Notes: generated by a model not told the origin, from the letters alone. A stretch of 56,378 nt of DNA from Streptomyces huiliensis (GCF_020037025.1 NZ_JAIQLH010000081.1:1-56378), one strand, 5' to 3'. Shown: positions 36,000 through 47,411, numbered from the stretch's first letter. Numbers and translations: made by a program.

Positions 36000-37511
36000 A
36001 TGTCCTCCAGCAAGCACAGCACCGCGTTGCGGCGGCTCGCACTCTCCGTCCTGCAGCCGGGTTTCGTGGGTACCGAGGCGCCGGACTGGGTGCTGCGGGA
36101 CATCGCCGACGGGCTGGCCTCCGTCGTCCTCTTCTCGCGCAACATCGCCTCCCCAGAGCAGGTCGCCCGGCTGACCGAGCGGCTGCGGGCGGAGAATCCC
36201 GAGCTGGTCGTCGCCATCGACGAGGAGGCCGGGGACGTCACCCGCATCGAGTCCGGGACCGGCTCCACCCGGCCGGGCAACCTCGCCCTCGGCACGGTCG
36301 ACGACACCGGGCTGACCGAGTCCGTCGCCGCCGACCTGGGCCGCCAGCTCCGCGCCGCCGGGGTGAGCTTCGACTACGCGCCCAGCGCGGACGTCAACTC
36401 CAACCCGGACAACCCGATCATCGGCGTCCGGTCCTTCGGCTCCGACCCGGCGGTGGTCTCCCGGCACACGGCCGCGTGGGTCCGCGGCCTCCAGTCGTCC
36501 GGCGTGGCGGCCTGCGCGAAGCACTTCCCCGGGCACGGCGACGTCGCCGTCGACTCCCATCACGACCTGCCGGTCTACGGCGCCACGCGCGAGGAGATCG
36601 CCGCGCAGGCGCTGCCGCCGTTCCGGGCCGCAGTGGACGCGGGCGTCCGCGCCGTCATGAGCGGCCACCTGCTGGTGCCCGCGTACGACGCCGCGCTGCC
36701 CGCCACCCTCAGCCGGCGGATCCTCGTCGACCTGCTGCGCGGGGAGCTCGGGTTCGACGGTCTGATCGTGAGCGACGCCATCGAGATGGGCGCGGTCTCC
36801 GGCCCGTACGGGATCGGCGGAGCCGCGGTGAAGGCGGTGGCCGCGGGCGTCGACGCCGTCTGCGTGGGCGGCGAGAGCGCCGAGGAGGCGACCGCCCGCC
36901 TGCTGACCGACGCCCTGGCGGACGCCGTGGTCCGCGGGGACCTCGCCGAGGAGCGACTCGCCGAATCGGCGGGCCGCGTACGGTCGTTCGCGGGCTGGTC
37001 GGCCGGCCTGCGCCGGGACGCCGCCGCCGGCGCGGCCGACGACGGCATCGGGTTCGCCGCCGCCCGCCGCGCCCTCCGGCTGACCGGGGCCGTGGGCACC
37101 GCGCTGCCGCTGTCCGCGCCGCCCCACGTGGTGGAGCTGGTGCCCGCCACGAACCTGGCCATCGGCAAGGAGACGCCGTGGGGCGTCGCCGGGCCGCTGA
37201 GCGAGCGGCTGCCCGGGACGACGTCCGTCCGGTTGCGCCCGCAGGACCTGGGCGCGCCGGACGCCGCGCTGGAGACGCGTGCGCTGGGGGCGGCGGTGGG
37301 CCGCCCGCTCGTCGTCGTCACCCGGGACGCCCCGCGCCACGCGTGGATGAGCCGCGCCCTCGCGGACCTCACGGCGGCGCGGCCCGACGCGATCGTCGTC
37401 GAGATGGGCCTGCCGGGGGCCGCGGCGCCCGGCGCGGTGCAGATCTTCACCCACGGCGCGAGCACGGCGTCCGGAGTGGCCGCGGCGGAGGTCCTGGCCG
37501 GCGGGCGCTGA
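36000..37511 (+). CDS. GH3 beta-N-acetylglucosaminidase (NagZ-like)
   Basis: 503 residues. KHFPGHGDVAVDSHHDLPV (174-192) holds the Asp-His acid/base dyad special to GH3 N-acetylhexosaminidases, and Asp259 in GLIVSDAIEMG is the nucleophile. It hydrolyses chitobiose or muropeptide GlcNAc; no signal peptide is seen, so it is probably cytoplasmic and cleaves imported sugars. The last 150 residues form a GH3 C-terminal domain. GAAAGG lies 9 nt before the ATG. The upstream DasR-like site suggests induction by GlcNAc-6-phosphate or glucosamine-6-phosphate. No dasABC transporter genes adjoin it. Confidence 0.93.
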   Translation: MSSSKHSTALRRLALSVLQPGFVGTEAPDWVLRDIADGLASVVLFSRNIASPEQVARLTERLRAENPELVVAIDEEAGDVTRIESGTGSTRPGNLALGTVDDTGLTESVAADLGRQLRAAGVSFDYAPSADVNSNPDNPIIGVRSFGSDPAVVSRHTAAWVRGLQSSGVAACAKHFPGHGDVAVDSHHDLPVYGATREEIAAQALPPFRAAVDAGVRAVMSGHLLVPAYDAALPATLSRRILVDLLRGELGFDGLIVSDAIEMGAVSGPYGIGGAAVKAVAAGVDAVCVGGESAEEATARLLTDALADAVVRGDLAEERLAESAGRVRSFAGWSAGLRRDAAAGAADDGIGFAAARRALRLTGAVGTALPLSAPPHVVELVPATNLAIGKETPWGVAGPLSERLPGTTSVRLRPQDLGAPDAALETRALGAAVGRPLVVVTRDAPRHAWMSRALADLTAARPDAIVVEMGLPGAAAPGAVQIFTHGASTASGVAAAEVLAGGR

Positions 37512-37576
37512 GTTCCCCACCATGTCCGCCGGGGTTCGGCCCCAAGCCTCGGCATCGCGGCTCCGTCGCGAGGCCC

Positions 37577-39019
<1,443 letters not shown>

Positions 39020-39110
39020 GTGTCTGCTTCCCCCTTGCGTCGGTAAGGCGGCGCGCGCTGCCGCGTGCGCTCGCCAGACCATGAAAGCCCACCGGACCGC
39101 GAAAATGCAA

Positions 39111-39132
39111 CCGAGTAATAAATCTGTCTCGG
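39111..39132. promoter_or_regulatory. Inverted repeat upstream of FAD monooxygenase
   Basis: CCGAG (39111-39115) and CTCGG (39128-39132) flank an AT-rich 12-bp centre, about 90 bp before the monooxygenase start and between it and the ctaA gene. It could be an operator or part of the promoter. Confidence 0.35.
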
Positions 39133-39222
39133 TCACTTCATGGCGGATCCGGGCAGACGAAAGGGTGGCGACCGCCCTCCGTGGAGGGGATCGCCACCCT
39201 GGTGTGCGCGGGGGCCGGAGCG

Positions 39223-40242
39223 TCAGCGGCCGGAAAGCGTGCTCAGGCGCTCGGGCCGGCCTTCGGCCGCGTCGTTGGTCGCGTCGTTGGTCGCGTCGTT
39301 TTCGGCCTCGGCGGCCGGTGCCGGACGGCTCGAATTCGCCATACCGACCGTTAGGTACACCTGCAGGGCGCCGGCCCAGGCGAGCGCGGAACCGAAGAGG
39401 TGGAGGACGACCGCCAGGGCGGGCAGGCCGCTCAGGGACTGCATCAGCCCGACGCCGCCCTGCGCCACGACGGTGATCAGCAGGAGGACGGTCTTCTGGC
39501 GGGCCAGGGCGCAGCCGCGCTTGGGCAGGACGGACAGCAGGTAGATCAGCAGGCCGAGGACGGCGGCGCCCAGCAGCCCGTGCAGTGTGGTGACGAATCG
39601 CCAGTTCAGGGGCATGCGGGGGACGTCGGAGGAGTCGCCGGCGTGCGGGCCGGTGCCCGTGGCGAGGGTGCCCACCAGGATGAGGAGGGCGTTGACGGCG
39701 AGCAGCGCCACCGTGGCGGTGCGGGCCGCCGGCGGCAGCGGTACGGACGAGGCCTGCTCCCCGTCCTCGCGCCGGGCCCGGTGCCAGGTGACTACCGCGG
39801 CCGTGAGCAGCAGCATCGCGGCGAGGAAGTGCGCGGCGACGATGTACGGGCTCAGCTTGAACCAGACGGTGGCGCCGCCGACCACCGCGTTCAGGACGAC
39901 GATCCAGAACTGCGCCCAGCCGCCGCGCAGGACCGAGGGCATCGGGGTGCGCTGGAGCCGCGCCGCGATGATCACCCAGCCGACGACGGCGCAGAGCACG
40001 CCCGTGAGCAGGCGGTTGCCGAACTCGATGGCACCGTGCATCCCCATCTCGGCGGTCGGGGCGAGGGTTTCCCCGGTGCAGGCCGGCCAGTCCGTGCAGC
40101 CGAGGCCGGAGCCTGTGACGCGGACGACGCCCCCGGTGATGATGATGCCGATACTGGCCACGACCGAAACGAACGTTGCCTGTCGGATACTGCGAGGCCC
40201 GAGCGTATAGCGGTCCGCGAGCCAGGAGAGAGGTGTGCGCAC
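39223..40242 (-). CDS. ctaA: Heme A synthase (CtaA/Cox15)
   Basis: 339 residues from the GTG at 40242, preceded by AAAGGGAT. Eight hydrophobic segments fit CtaA. GGVVRVTGSGLGCTDWPACTG near residue 50 carries the conserved cysteines of Bacillus-type heme A synthase, and His residues of HGAIEFGNRLLTG, AAHFLAAMLL, TLHGLLGAA and VLHLFGSALAW are the expected heme ligands. The enzyme oxidises the C8 methyl of heme O to a formyl group for aa3 oxidase. The C-terminus has an NDATNDATNDA repeat from a 12-bp tandem repeat. The core respiratory gene here suggests the chromosome proper rather than a plasmid. Confidence 0.95.
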   Translation of the reverse strand: MRTPLSWLADRYTLGPRSIRQATFVSVVASIGIIITGGVVRVTGSGLGCTDWPACTGETLAPTAEMGMHGAIEFGNRLLTGVLCAVVGWVIIAARLQRTPMPSVLRGGWAQFWIVVLNAVVGGATVWFKLSPYIVAAHFLAAMLLLTAAVVTWHRARREDGEQASSVPLPPAARTATVALLAVNALLILVGTLATGTGPHAGDSSDVPRMPLNWRFVTTLHGLLGAAVLGLLIYLLSVLPKRGCALARQKTVLLLITVVAQGGVGLMQSLSGLPALAVVLHLFGSALAWAGALQVYLTVGMANSSRPAPAAEAENDATNDATNDAAEGRPERLSTLSGR

Positions 40243-40383
40243 GATGATCCCTTTCGTGCTCTGTGATACCTGGGCGTCAGCGTACGCTCGGGGTGGTGGC
40301 AAGGGTGCCGTTCCGGACACGCCCCGGCGGGCTGGAGGCGGCCGCCGTCCCCGTACGAGGCAGGGGTGCGGCCGCGCGCGGGC

Positions 40384-40881
40384 TCAGCCGTGGTCGTACA
40401 CGGTCACCGGTATCCCCCGGTCCGTCAGCCGCGCCCGTATCAGCGGCTCCACCCGCTCCCAGCGGCCGCCCGCCAGGCCGCAGCCGATGCGGGGCATGTG
40501 CACCGAGGCGCCGAGCCGGGCCGCCTCGTCCGCGAGCTTCGCCAGGGCCGCGTCGATCGCCTCGTAGCGGACGGGCACCCCGCCGCTGCCGGTGCGTATG
40601 CCGCGCTGCCCGACCATGTTGGCGACCCACAACCACCGCTCCACCCGCACCACTTGGACGGCGCCGAGCCCGAAGTCGTTCTCGGCGCGCGCCCGGTGCC
40701 AGCGCCGGTACTCCCGCTCGGGCTCCGGCCAGCGCCGCGAGAGGGCCAGGACGAAGCCCTTGCCCCAGCCGCCCAGGTCGTTGCTGACGTGGGCGATGAT
40801 CCTGGGCCCCTTGCCGAGCGGTGTCGTCGCGTCACCCCGTACGTAGGCGATGTCCGTCGTTCCCCCGCGATCCGTTCTCAT
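40384..40881 (-). CDS. Macrodomain protein (ADP-ribose-1''-phosphatase-like)
   Basis: 165 residues forming one macrodomain: DIAYVRGDAT at the start, IIAHVSNDLGGWGKGFV (phosphate/ribose loop) and HMPRIGCGLAGGRWERV (second loop). The form with SNDLGGWGKGF resembles Poa1p-type ADP-ribose-1''-phosphate phosphatases. It should bind or hydrolyse ADP-ribose derivatives in the cytoplasm. No ribosome site is clear; a GTG at 40911 would add ten residues. It stands alone, so no partner is suggested. Confidence 0.88.
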   Translation of the reverse strand: MRTDRGGTTDIAYVRGDATTPLGKGPRIIAHVSNDLGGWGKGFVLALSRRWPEPEREYRRWHRARAENDFGLGAVQVVRVERWLWVANMVGQRGIRTGSGGVPVRYEAIDAALAKLADEAARLGASVHMPRIGCGLAGGRWERVEPLIRARLTDRGIPVTVYDHG

Positions 40882-40951
40882 GGGCGCAACGGTAGAGGGC
40901 GGCACTGACAATCCGGCCGGTCCGGTGCGTCCAGAGCGTCCGGCGCGTCCG

Positions 40952-42454
40952 TCATGCCGGCTGCGCCACGCGCCGCGGGTCGTACACGGCCGCGAGCGCG
41001 TCGGGGGCCCCGGCCGCGAGGACGGCCGCGTCGGTCTCGTCCGTCGCCCATCCCACGTACCCGTCCGGCCGGATCAGCGCCGCGCTGACGCCGGCCCAGG
41101 CCGGACGGGTCTGTCCGACGGGGTGCGGGCACCGGTACCGGTCGATCCGCCCCGCGACGGCCTCGACGTCGAAGCCGCCGGCGCGCCCGAAGTCGACGAG
41201 CGCGGGGCGGCCGTCCCGCAGGAGATCGTGCAGGGAGCGGGTGTCCGACAGGCGCAGGTTCGGCGCCCGGTGGCCCGCGAGCGGATGCGCCGGGCCGGGC
41301 GGCGCGTACCGCACGGACAGCCCGGAGAGGCGTTCGGCGAGCGCGTCCCTGAGGCCGGGCTGTTCGGCGATCAGCTTCCCCAGCAGGGACCGCAGGGCGA
41401 CGCCCTGCGGCGAGAAGCCCATCATGAGCGCCGTCTGGGCCTGGGTGTGCTCGATGGTGTCGGCACCCACGGGGTGCCGTTCGGCGTGGTAAGTGTCGAG
41501 CAGTTCCTCCGGCGCCCGGCCCCGGACGACGGCGGCCAGCTTCCAGCCGAGGTTCATCGCGTCCTGCACACCCACGTTCAGCCCGACGCCGCCCGCCGGC
41601 ATGTGCTGGTGCGCCGCGTCGCCGGCCAGCAGGAAGCGGCCCCGGCGGTAACGTCGGGCCAGGCGGCTGGTGTTGCCGTAGCGGGAGAGCCAGGACGGGC
41701 TGTGCATCCCGTAGTCCGTGCCCGTGACGCGCCGGACGCGCGCGCGGAAGTCCTCGAAGGTGAGTTCGCCCGACCGGTCGGTGCGGACGTCCTCGGGCGA
41801 GTGCATGGCGATCCGGTGCCGGCCGTCGGGCAGCGGGACGACCATGAGCGTGCCCTCCGTCGTCCACGCGCTCGCGACCGCGCCCGGCGGCGGGTCGTCG
41901 AGCACCACGTCGCCGAGGGTGCCGAGCGCGGTGTGCGGGGTGCCGTCGAACTCGACGCCCGCGCACCGGCGTACGGTGCTGCGCGTCCCGTCGCAGCCGA
42001 CCACGTAGGCGGCTTCGAGGGTGTACGCGCCGTCCGGTCCCTCGGCCGACACGCGCACCGCGCCGTCGGTCTCCGCGCAGTCCGTCACCCGGTGTCCGCT
42101 CCGCAGGTCCGCCCCCAGGACCCGGGCGCGCCGCCGGAGCAGTTCCGTGGTGCGCGCCTGCGGGATGGTGAGGGTGAACGGGAAGTCGGTGTCCAGCCCG
42201 CGGAAGTCGAGGCGTTCGTCGAGCACGGCGAAGTGTCCGCTGGGGATCCGGCCCCCCTCGGTCAGCAGGTCGTGGTGGGCGTCGCGGAGTGCGAAGGTCT
42301 CGATCGTCTGGGGGTGGACCGTCAGCGCGCGGGAGTGCGGGTCGACGTCCGTCTCCCGTTCCAGGACCACCACGGGGACGCCGGCCAGCCGCAGTTCGCA
42401 GGCCAGCCAGGACCCCGTGGGCCCACTGCCGACGATGACGACGCTCTGTGCCAT
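40952..42454 (-). CDS. FAD monooxygenase, probably drug- or polyketide-modifying
   Basis: 500 residues: GSGPTG at 9-14, VGCDGTRSTVR, and LLAGDAAHQHMPAGGVGLNVGVQDAMNLGWKL, all class A flavin hydroxylase motifs, with the thioredoxin-like C-terminal domain of the RdmE/rifampicin-monooxygenase group. Such enzymes hydroxylate aromatic polyketides or inactivate antibiotics such as rifampicin. It diverges from a TetR gene with a 56-bp gap, and the TetR site overlaps its probable promoter (minus strand TTGGGC, 17 bp, GTGATA). GGCGGAG lies before the ATG. Inducible detoxification is the simplest reading. Confidence 0.9.
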   Translation of the reverse strand: MAQSVVIVGSGPTGSWLACELRLAGVPVVVLERETDVDPHSRALTVHPQTIETFALRDAHHDLLTEGGRIPSGHFAVLDERLDFRGLDTDFPFTLTIPQARTTELLRRRARVLGADLRSGHRVTDCAETDGAVRVSAEGPDGAYTLEAAYVVGCDGTRSTVRRCAGVEFDGTPHTALGTLGDVVLDDPPPGAVASAWTTEGTLMVVPLPDGRHRIAMHSPEDVRTDRSGELTFEDFRARVRRVTGTDYGMHSPSWLSRYGNTSRLARRYRRGRFLLAGDAAHQHMPAGGVGLNVGVQDAMNLGWKLAAVVRGRAPEELLDTYHAERHPVGADTIEHTQAQTALMMGFSPQGVALRSLLGKLIAEQPGLRDALAERLSGLSVRYAPPGPAHPLAGHRAPNLRLSDTRSLHDLLRDGRPALVDFGRAGGFDVEAVAGRIDRYRCPHPVGQTRPAWAGVSAALIRPDGYVGWATDETDAAVLAAGAPDALAAVYDPRRVAQPA

Positions 42455-42469
42455 GACTCCGCCTCTCTA

Positions 42470-42514
42470 TCACTGACCAAGACCGGATGCGCCCAAGATA
42501 TAATCGATCAGTGA
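42470..42514. promoter_or_regulatory. Twin TetR operator candidates and leaderless TetR promoter
   Basis: TCACTGA (42470-42476) and its exact complement TCAGTGA (42508-42514) flank the gap between monooxygenase and TetR genes; each is the centre of a longer GGTCA-N-TGAT-like half-palindrome. A perfect TATAAT lies at 42499-42504, only 6 nt before the GTG at 42511, and there is no Shine-Dalgarno sequence, so the TetR mRNA is probably leaderless and its start lies in the operator. Confidence 0.6.
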
Positions 42515-43197
42515 CCAAGAAGCAAGCGGCCGACCGATCCCGGGTCGGCATCACGCTCGACCAGGTGGTCGGCGCGGCGTTCGACGTCCTCGACCGGGGC
42601 GGCCTCGGCAAGCTCTCCACCCGCGCGATCGCGGCGGAGCTCGGTGTCAGCATGAACACCGTCATGTGGCACATCCGCAACAAGGACCGGCTGCTGGACA
42701 CGATGGCCGAGGCGCTCCTCGGGGAGATCGACCTGGCGGACCTGCCGGAGGCGTGGGACGAGCGGGCGGCCGAACTGATGGGACGGCTGCGCGGGGCGAT
42801 GCTCCGGCACCGCGACGGCGCCGCGCTCGTCGCCGGCACGGCCTCCCCCGAGCCGCGGACGCTGGCCTTCGCCGACCGCCTGCTGACCGCCCTGCTGCTC
42901 GGCTGCCCCGACCGCAGGACGGCGGCGTGGACGGCCTGGAACCTCTTCTACTTCACCCTGGGCCTGGTCCAGGAGGAGCAGGCCGAGCCCGCCGCCGGCG
43001 CCCGCGACCGGCTGCGCGCCGCCGTGGACGCGCGGCGGTTCCCCGGGCTGGGGGCGGTCCTGGAGGACTTCGTGTCCGCCGACTTCGAGGGGCGGTTCCG
43101 GTTCGGGGTCCGGCAGATCCTCCGTGCCGCCGCGCTGCCGGCGGACCCCACGACGTCCAAGGGCAGCGCGCCTCAGGGCAGCGGCATCAGCCGGTAG
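42511..43197 (+). CDS. TetR-family repressor (TetR_C type)
   Basis: 228 residues from the GTG at 42511. The helix-turn-helix is at about 35-58 (LSTRAIAAELGVSMNTVMWHI) and the opening GITLDQVVGAAFDVLDRGG is like true tetracycline-type TetR proteins with the TetR_C domain. It diverges from the FAD monooxygenase and probably represses it and itself. No ribosome site, so translation is likely from a leaderless mRNA. The 3' end overlaps the convergent second TetR gene by 25 bp. A small aromatic drug is a probable ligand. Confidence 0.9.
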   Translation: MTKKQAADRSRVGITLDQVVGAAFDVLDRGGLGKLSTRAIAAELGVSMNTVMWHIRNKDRLLDTMAEALLGEIDLADLPEAWDERAAELMGRLRGAMLRHRDGAALVAGTASPEPRTLAFADRLLTALLLGCPDRRTAAWTAWNLFYFTLGLVQEEQAEPAAGARDRLRAAVDARRFPGLGAVLEDFVSADFEGRFRFGVRQILRAAALPADPTTSKGSAPQGSGISR

Positions 43198-43739
43198 AAG
43201 ACGGTCGCGACGAGGTCGCGGGCGAAACCGGCGTCGAGCGGTCCGGGCCGGAAGAGGACGCGGTAGATCATCGGCGCCACCAGGTGGTCCATCACGGTCT
43301 CGACGTCCGGCACGTGCTCGCCGCGCTCCGCGGCGCGGGTCAGGATCAGCTCGACCTGATCCCGCGCGAAGCCGGAGCACACCCCGGCGTTGGAACCGTC
43401 CGGGTCGCCGGCGAGGGCGTCGCGGAGGTACGAGCGGCCGGGCGGGGACGCCATCTCCTCCAGGAAGACGACGGCCCAGTGCTCCAGGTCGGCCCGCAGG
43501 TCGCCGTGGTCCGCCGGGGGCGCGTCCGGACGCAGCCGTTCCACGGCGACGTCGGAGAGCAGTTCCTGGAGGTCGCCCCAGCGGCGGTAGACGGTCGAGG
43601 GGGTCACGCCGGCCCGGGCCGCGACGAGCGGCACGGTCAGGGCGGCCCCCTCGGCCTGGAGTTCGCGCACGGCCCAGTGGACGGACTCCTGGACGCGGGC
43701 ACTGCGGCCCCCGGGGCGCACGGCGGGTCTGGGGCTCAT
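43173..43739 (-). CDS. TetR-family regulator of the amidase operon
   Basis: 188 residues. Helix-turn-helix at about 34-56 (LTVPLVAARAGVTPSTVYRRW), and a TetR_C_16-like C-terminal domain (SYLRDALAGDPDGSNAG, then LVAPMIYRVLFR). It lies 22 bp downstream of the amidase gene on the same strand, making it the third gene of an AtzG-like/amidase/TetR operon. The 10-mer TTGCGTTAAG just upstream of its ATG recurs in the large inverted repeat at 45362-45431, so it probably binds there and controls both the operon and the divergent hydrolase. Confidence 0.9.
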   Translation of the reverse strand: MSPRPAVRPGGRSARVQESVHWAVRELQAEGAALTVPLVAARAGVTPSTVYRRWGDLQELLSDVAVERLRPDAPPADHGDLRADLEHWAVVFLEEMASPPGRSYLRDALAGDPDGSNAGVCSGFARDQVELILTRAAERGEHVPDVETVMDHLVAPMIYRVLFRPGPLDAGFARDLVATVFYRLMPLP

Positions 43740-43761
43740 GACAACCCAGCTTAACGCAACG

Positions 43762-45148
<1,387 letters not shown>

Positions 45149-45162
<14 letters not shown>

Positions 45163-45343
45163 CGGCGCGCCCCCCTTCCGGCCGGCCCGCGGCGGCCGCG
45201 GGGTGGTACGCGGCGGCGGGCGCGACGCCGTCGAGGTCGAGCTCGCGCAGGGTGCCGAGGACGGACCGGACGTGGTCGGCCGTGGCCGCCACGGCGGCGC
45301 GCCGGTCGGCCGCCTCGTGCGGGCCGGGGTCCGGAATGGTCAT
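45149..45343 (-). CDS. AtzG-like small subunit (DUF4089 type)
   Basis: 64 residues, MTIPDPGPHEAADRRAAVAA then LRELDLDGVAPAAAYHP, the short helical pattern of AtzG/DUF4089 proteins that stabilise and complete AtzE-type amidases. GGAAGGTGG is 7 nt before the ATG. It overlaps the amidase start by 14 bp. The left arm of the big inverted repeat begins 18 bp upstream. The alanine-rich tail (AAAYHPAAAAGRPEGG) is disordered. Recognition rests on size, motif and gene order. Confidence 0.72.
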
Positions 45344-45361
45344 GGCGTCCACCTTCCCAAG

Positions 45362-45431
45362 CAAAAGCAGAATCTTTGCGTTAGTGGGACCCTACGACCT
45401 ACGATCACTTAACGCAAAGATTCTGCTTTTG
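45362..45431. promoter_or_regulatory. 22-bp-arm inverted repeat operator in a divergent promoter
   Basis: Perfect 22-bp arms at 45362-45383 and 45410-45431 with a 26-bp spacer, each arm containing TTTGCGTTA or its complement. They lie between the divergent AtzG/amidase/TetR operon and the hydrolase gene. Two large operator half-sites for the operon's TetR protein are the likeliest reading. Confidence 0.75.
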
Positions 45432-45456
45432 ATTCCGCAGGAAGGATCTCCGGCCC

Positions 45457-46374
45457 ATGCGCCCCCCACACGCCGATCCCGCCGCCACTCCCGCCCCCAC
45501 GTCGTGGCAGGTCGGCGACGTCCGCGTCCACCGCGTCGACGAGACCGCCCTGCCACCGGAGACCGGCGCGTGGCTGCTGCCGGCCGCCACACCGGACGTC
45601 GTCGCCGAAGTGCCCTGGCTGCGCCCCGACTTCACCGCGCCCGACGGCGCTCCCCTGCTGGCCAGCCACACCTTCGCCTTCGAGGCCGGCGGCCTGCGCG
45701 TGCTCGTCGACACCGGCATCGGCAACGGCAAGTCCCGCGCCAACCCGGCCTGGGACCACCTGGACACCGACTACCTGACCCGGCTCACCGCCGCCGGCTT
45801 CCCGCCGGACTCCGTCGACCTGGTCGTCCTGACGCACCTCCACACCGACCACGTCGGCTGGAACACCCGCGCCGCGGGCGGCGGTTCGTGGATCCCCACC
45901 TTCCCCAACGCCCGCTACATCGCCTCGCACACCGAGTGGGACCACTGGGCGGCCCGAGCGGAGGGCATGGAGGAGAGCCGCCGGCAGATGTTCCGCGACT
46001 CCGTCCACCCGGTCCGCGACGCCGGACTCCTCGACCTCGTCGACGTCCACGACGGCCCCGTCGACCTGGCCCCCGGCCTCCGGCTGCTCCCGACCCCCGG
46101 GCACACCCCGGGCCACGTCGCCGTCGAACTCCGTGCCGCCGGCGGGGCGGCCGTCATCACCGGAGACTGCGTCCACCACCCCGTCCAGCTGGCGCACCCG
46201 GCCATCACCAGCTGCGTGGACACCGACCCCGCCCAGGCCGTACGCACCCGCCGCGCGCTCCTCGCCTCCCTCGCCGGGACGGGCACGCTGCTGCTGGGCA
46301 CCCACTTCCCGCCCCCGACGGCGGGCCGCGTCACCGCCGACGGTGACGGGTTCCGGCTCGTGCCGGCGTCCTGA
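45457..46374 (+). CDS. Metallo-beta-lactamase-fold hydrolase (AHL-lactonase-like)
   Basis: 305 residues. HLHTDH (127-132) is the HxHxDH zinc motif, with GHTPGHVAVEL, GDCVHHP and GTHFPPP giving the other His/Asp ligands, in the order of the AiiA/AttM lactonase branch. It should hydrolyse a lactone, ester or similar bond and is cytoplasmic. It diverges from the AtzG/amidase operon across the 22-bp inverted repeat and so is probably in the same regulon, perhaps opening a ring before the amidase acts. It ends 9 bp from the convergent YceI gene. Confidence 0.9.
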   Translation: MRPPHADPAATPAPTSWQVGDVRVHRVDETALPPETGAWLLPAATPDVVAEVPWLRPDFTAPDGAPLLASHTFAFEAGGLRVLVDTGIGNGKSRANPAWDHLDTDYLTRLTAAGFPPDSVDLVVLTHLHTDHVGWNTRAAGGGSWIPTFPNARYIASHTEWDHWAARAEGMEESRRQMFRDSVHPVRDAGLLDLVDVHDGPVDLAPGLRLLPTPGHTPGHVAVELRAAGGAAVITGDCVHHPVQLAHPAITSCVDTDPAQAVRTRRALLASLAGTGTLLLGTHFPPPTAGRVTADGDGFRLVPAS

Positions 46375-46382
46375 GGCCGGCC

Positions 46383-47261
46383 TCAGCCCTGCGGCACCGC
46401 CTGGATGTCGAGTTCCACGCGGATCGTCGCGCCGATCATGGCGATGCCCCGCTGGATCATCGACTTCCAGTTCAGCGTGAAGTCCTCGCGGTGCAGCTCG
46501 GTCACGGCCGAGCAGGCGGCGCGGGTCTCGCCCATGATGCCGGTGCCGATGCCCAGGTAGCGGGTGTCGAGGGCGACGTTGCGGCTGACGCCGTGCAGGT
46601 TGAGGACGCCCTGCACCGACCAGCGGGGGCCGCCGCGGTGGACGAAACGGTGGCTGGTGAACTGCATGTACGGGTACTGGTCGACGCCCAGGAACTCGGC
46701 CGACCGCAGGTGCTCGTCCCGCTGCCGGACGCCCGTGTCGATGCTGGCCGTCTCGATCACGACGTCCAGGCGCGACTCCTCCATCCGCTCGCCGACCCAC
46801 AGGGTCCCCTCGAACCCGTTGAAGCGGCCGTGCACCTGGGCGAGGCCGATGTGTCGGGCGGCGAAGCGCACGGCGGTGTGGTCCGGGTCGATGCGCCAGG
46901 CACCGGGCGTGGGCATGACCGGCGCCGGGGCCGGCTCCATCGCGAACGGCTCTACGGTGGTGTGGGCACCGGCGGCACAGGTGACGGGGTGGCGGACCGG
47001 GCGGAAGCCCTCGCACGTCACCGCGAGCACGTAGTCACCCGGCGCCAGGGTGGCCGCGAACCGGCCGTGCGGGTCCGTCTGACCGGTCAGCACCTCCCGG
47101 CCGGACGCGTCGCGGACCGACACGTCCGCGCGGTACAGCGGCAGTTGCACCGGGTCCAGGACCCGGCAGTCCAGCCCTCCCGCGCCGTCCGGCAGCCGGA
47201 CGCCCCCCTGCCCCGACGAACCCTTCCAACGGCGCAACAGCTCGAGAGCCACTCTCGCCAC
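46383..47261 (-). CDS. YceI-domain protein with N-terminal carboxypeptidase-regulatory-like domain
   Basis: 292 residues from the GTG at 47261 (AGGGGAAAGG upstream). The first about 110 residues form a beta-sandwich of the carboxypeptidase regulatory type (VSVRDASGREVLTGQTDPHGRF). From about 122 the YceI lipocalin-like domain begins (GAWRIDPDHTAVRFAARHIGLAQVHGRF), which binds isoprenoid or amphiphilic lipids such as polyprenyl compounds. No signal peptide is seen, unlike most YceI proteins. It lies behind the sugar cassette on the same strand, 150 bp away. Function in this setting unknown. Confidence 0.88.
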   Translation of the reverse strand: MARVALELLRRWKGSSGQGGVRLPDGAGGLDCRVLDPVQLPLYRADVSVRDASGREVLTGQTDPHGRFAATLAPGDYVLAVTCEGFRPVRHPVTCAAGAHTTVEPFAMEPAPAPVMPTPGAWRIDPDHTAVRFAARHIGLAQVHGRFNGFEGTLWVGERMEESRLDVVIETASIDTGVRQRDEHLRSAEFLGVDQYPYMQFTSHRFVHRGGPRWSVQGVLNLHGVSRNVALDTRYLGIGTGIMGETRAACSAVTELHREDFTLNWKSMIQRGIAMIGATIRVELDIQAVPQG

Positions 47262-47411
47262 ACCTTTCCCCTCAACGCAACAACCGCCCCCAACACCACC
47301 ACACCGAACCACACCAGCGCAAAACGACCCATCAGGCACTATCGGGCATCACCAGGCGCCATCGCCCCGAAAGCGCGTCAACCAGCCCGAAGACGCGCTC
47401 TCCCCTCCACC

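Noticed and set aside
45362..45431. Rho-independent terminator
   Set aside because: It lies between divergent genes, not after a gene, the spacer is 26 bp and the repeat shares a motif with the TetR gene's upstream region, so an operator is more likely.
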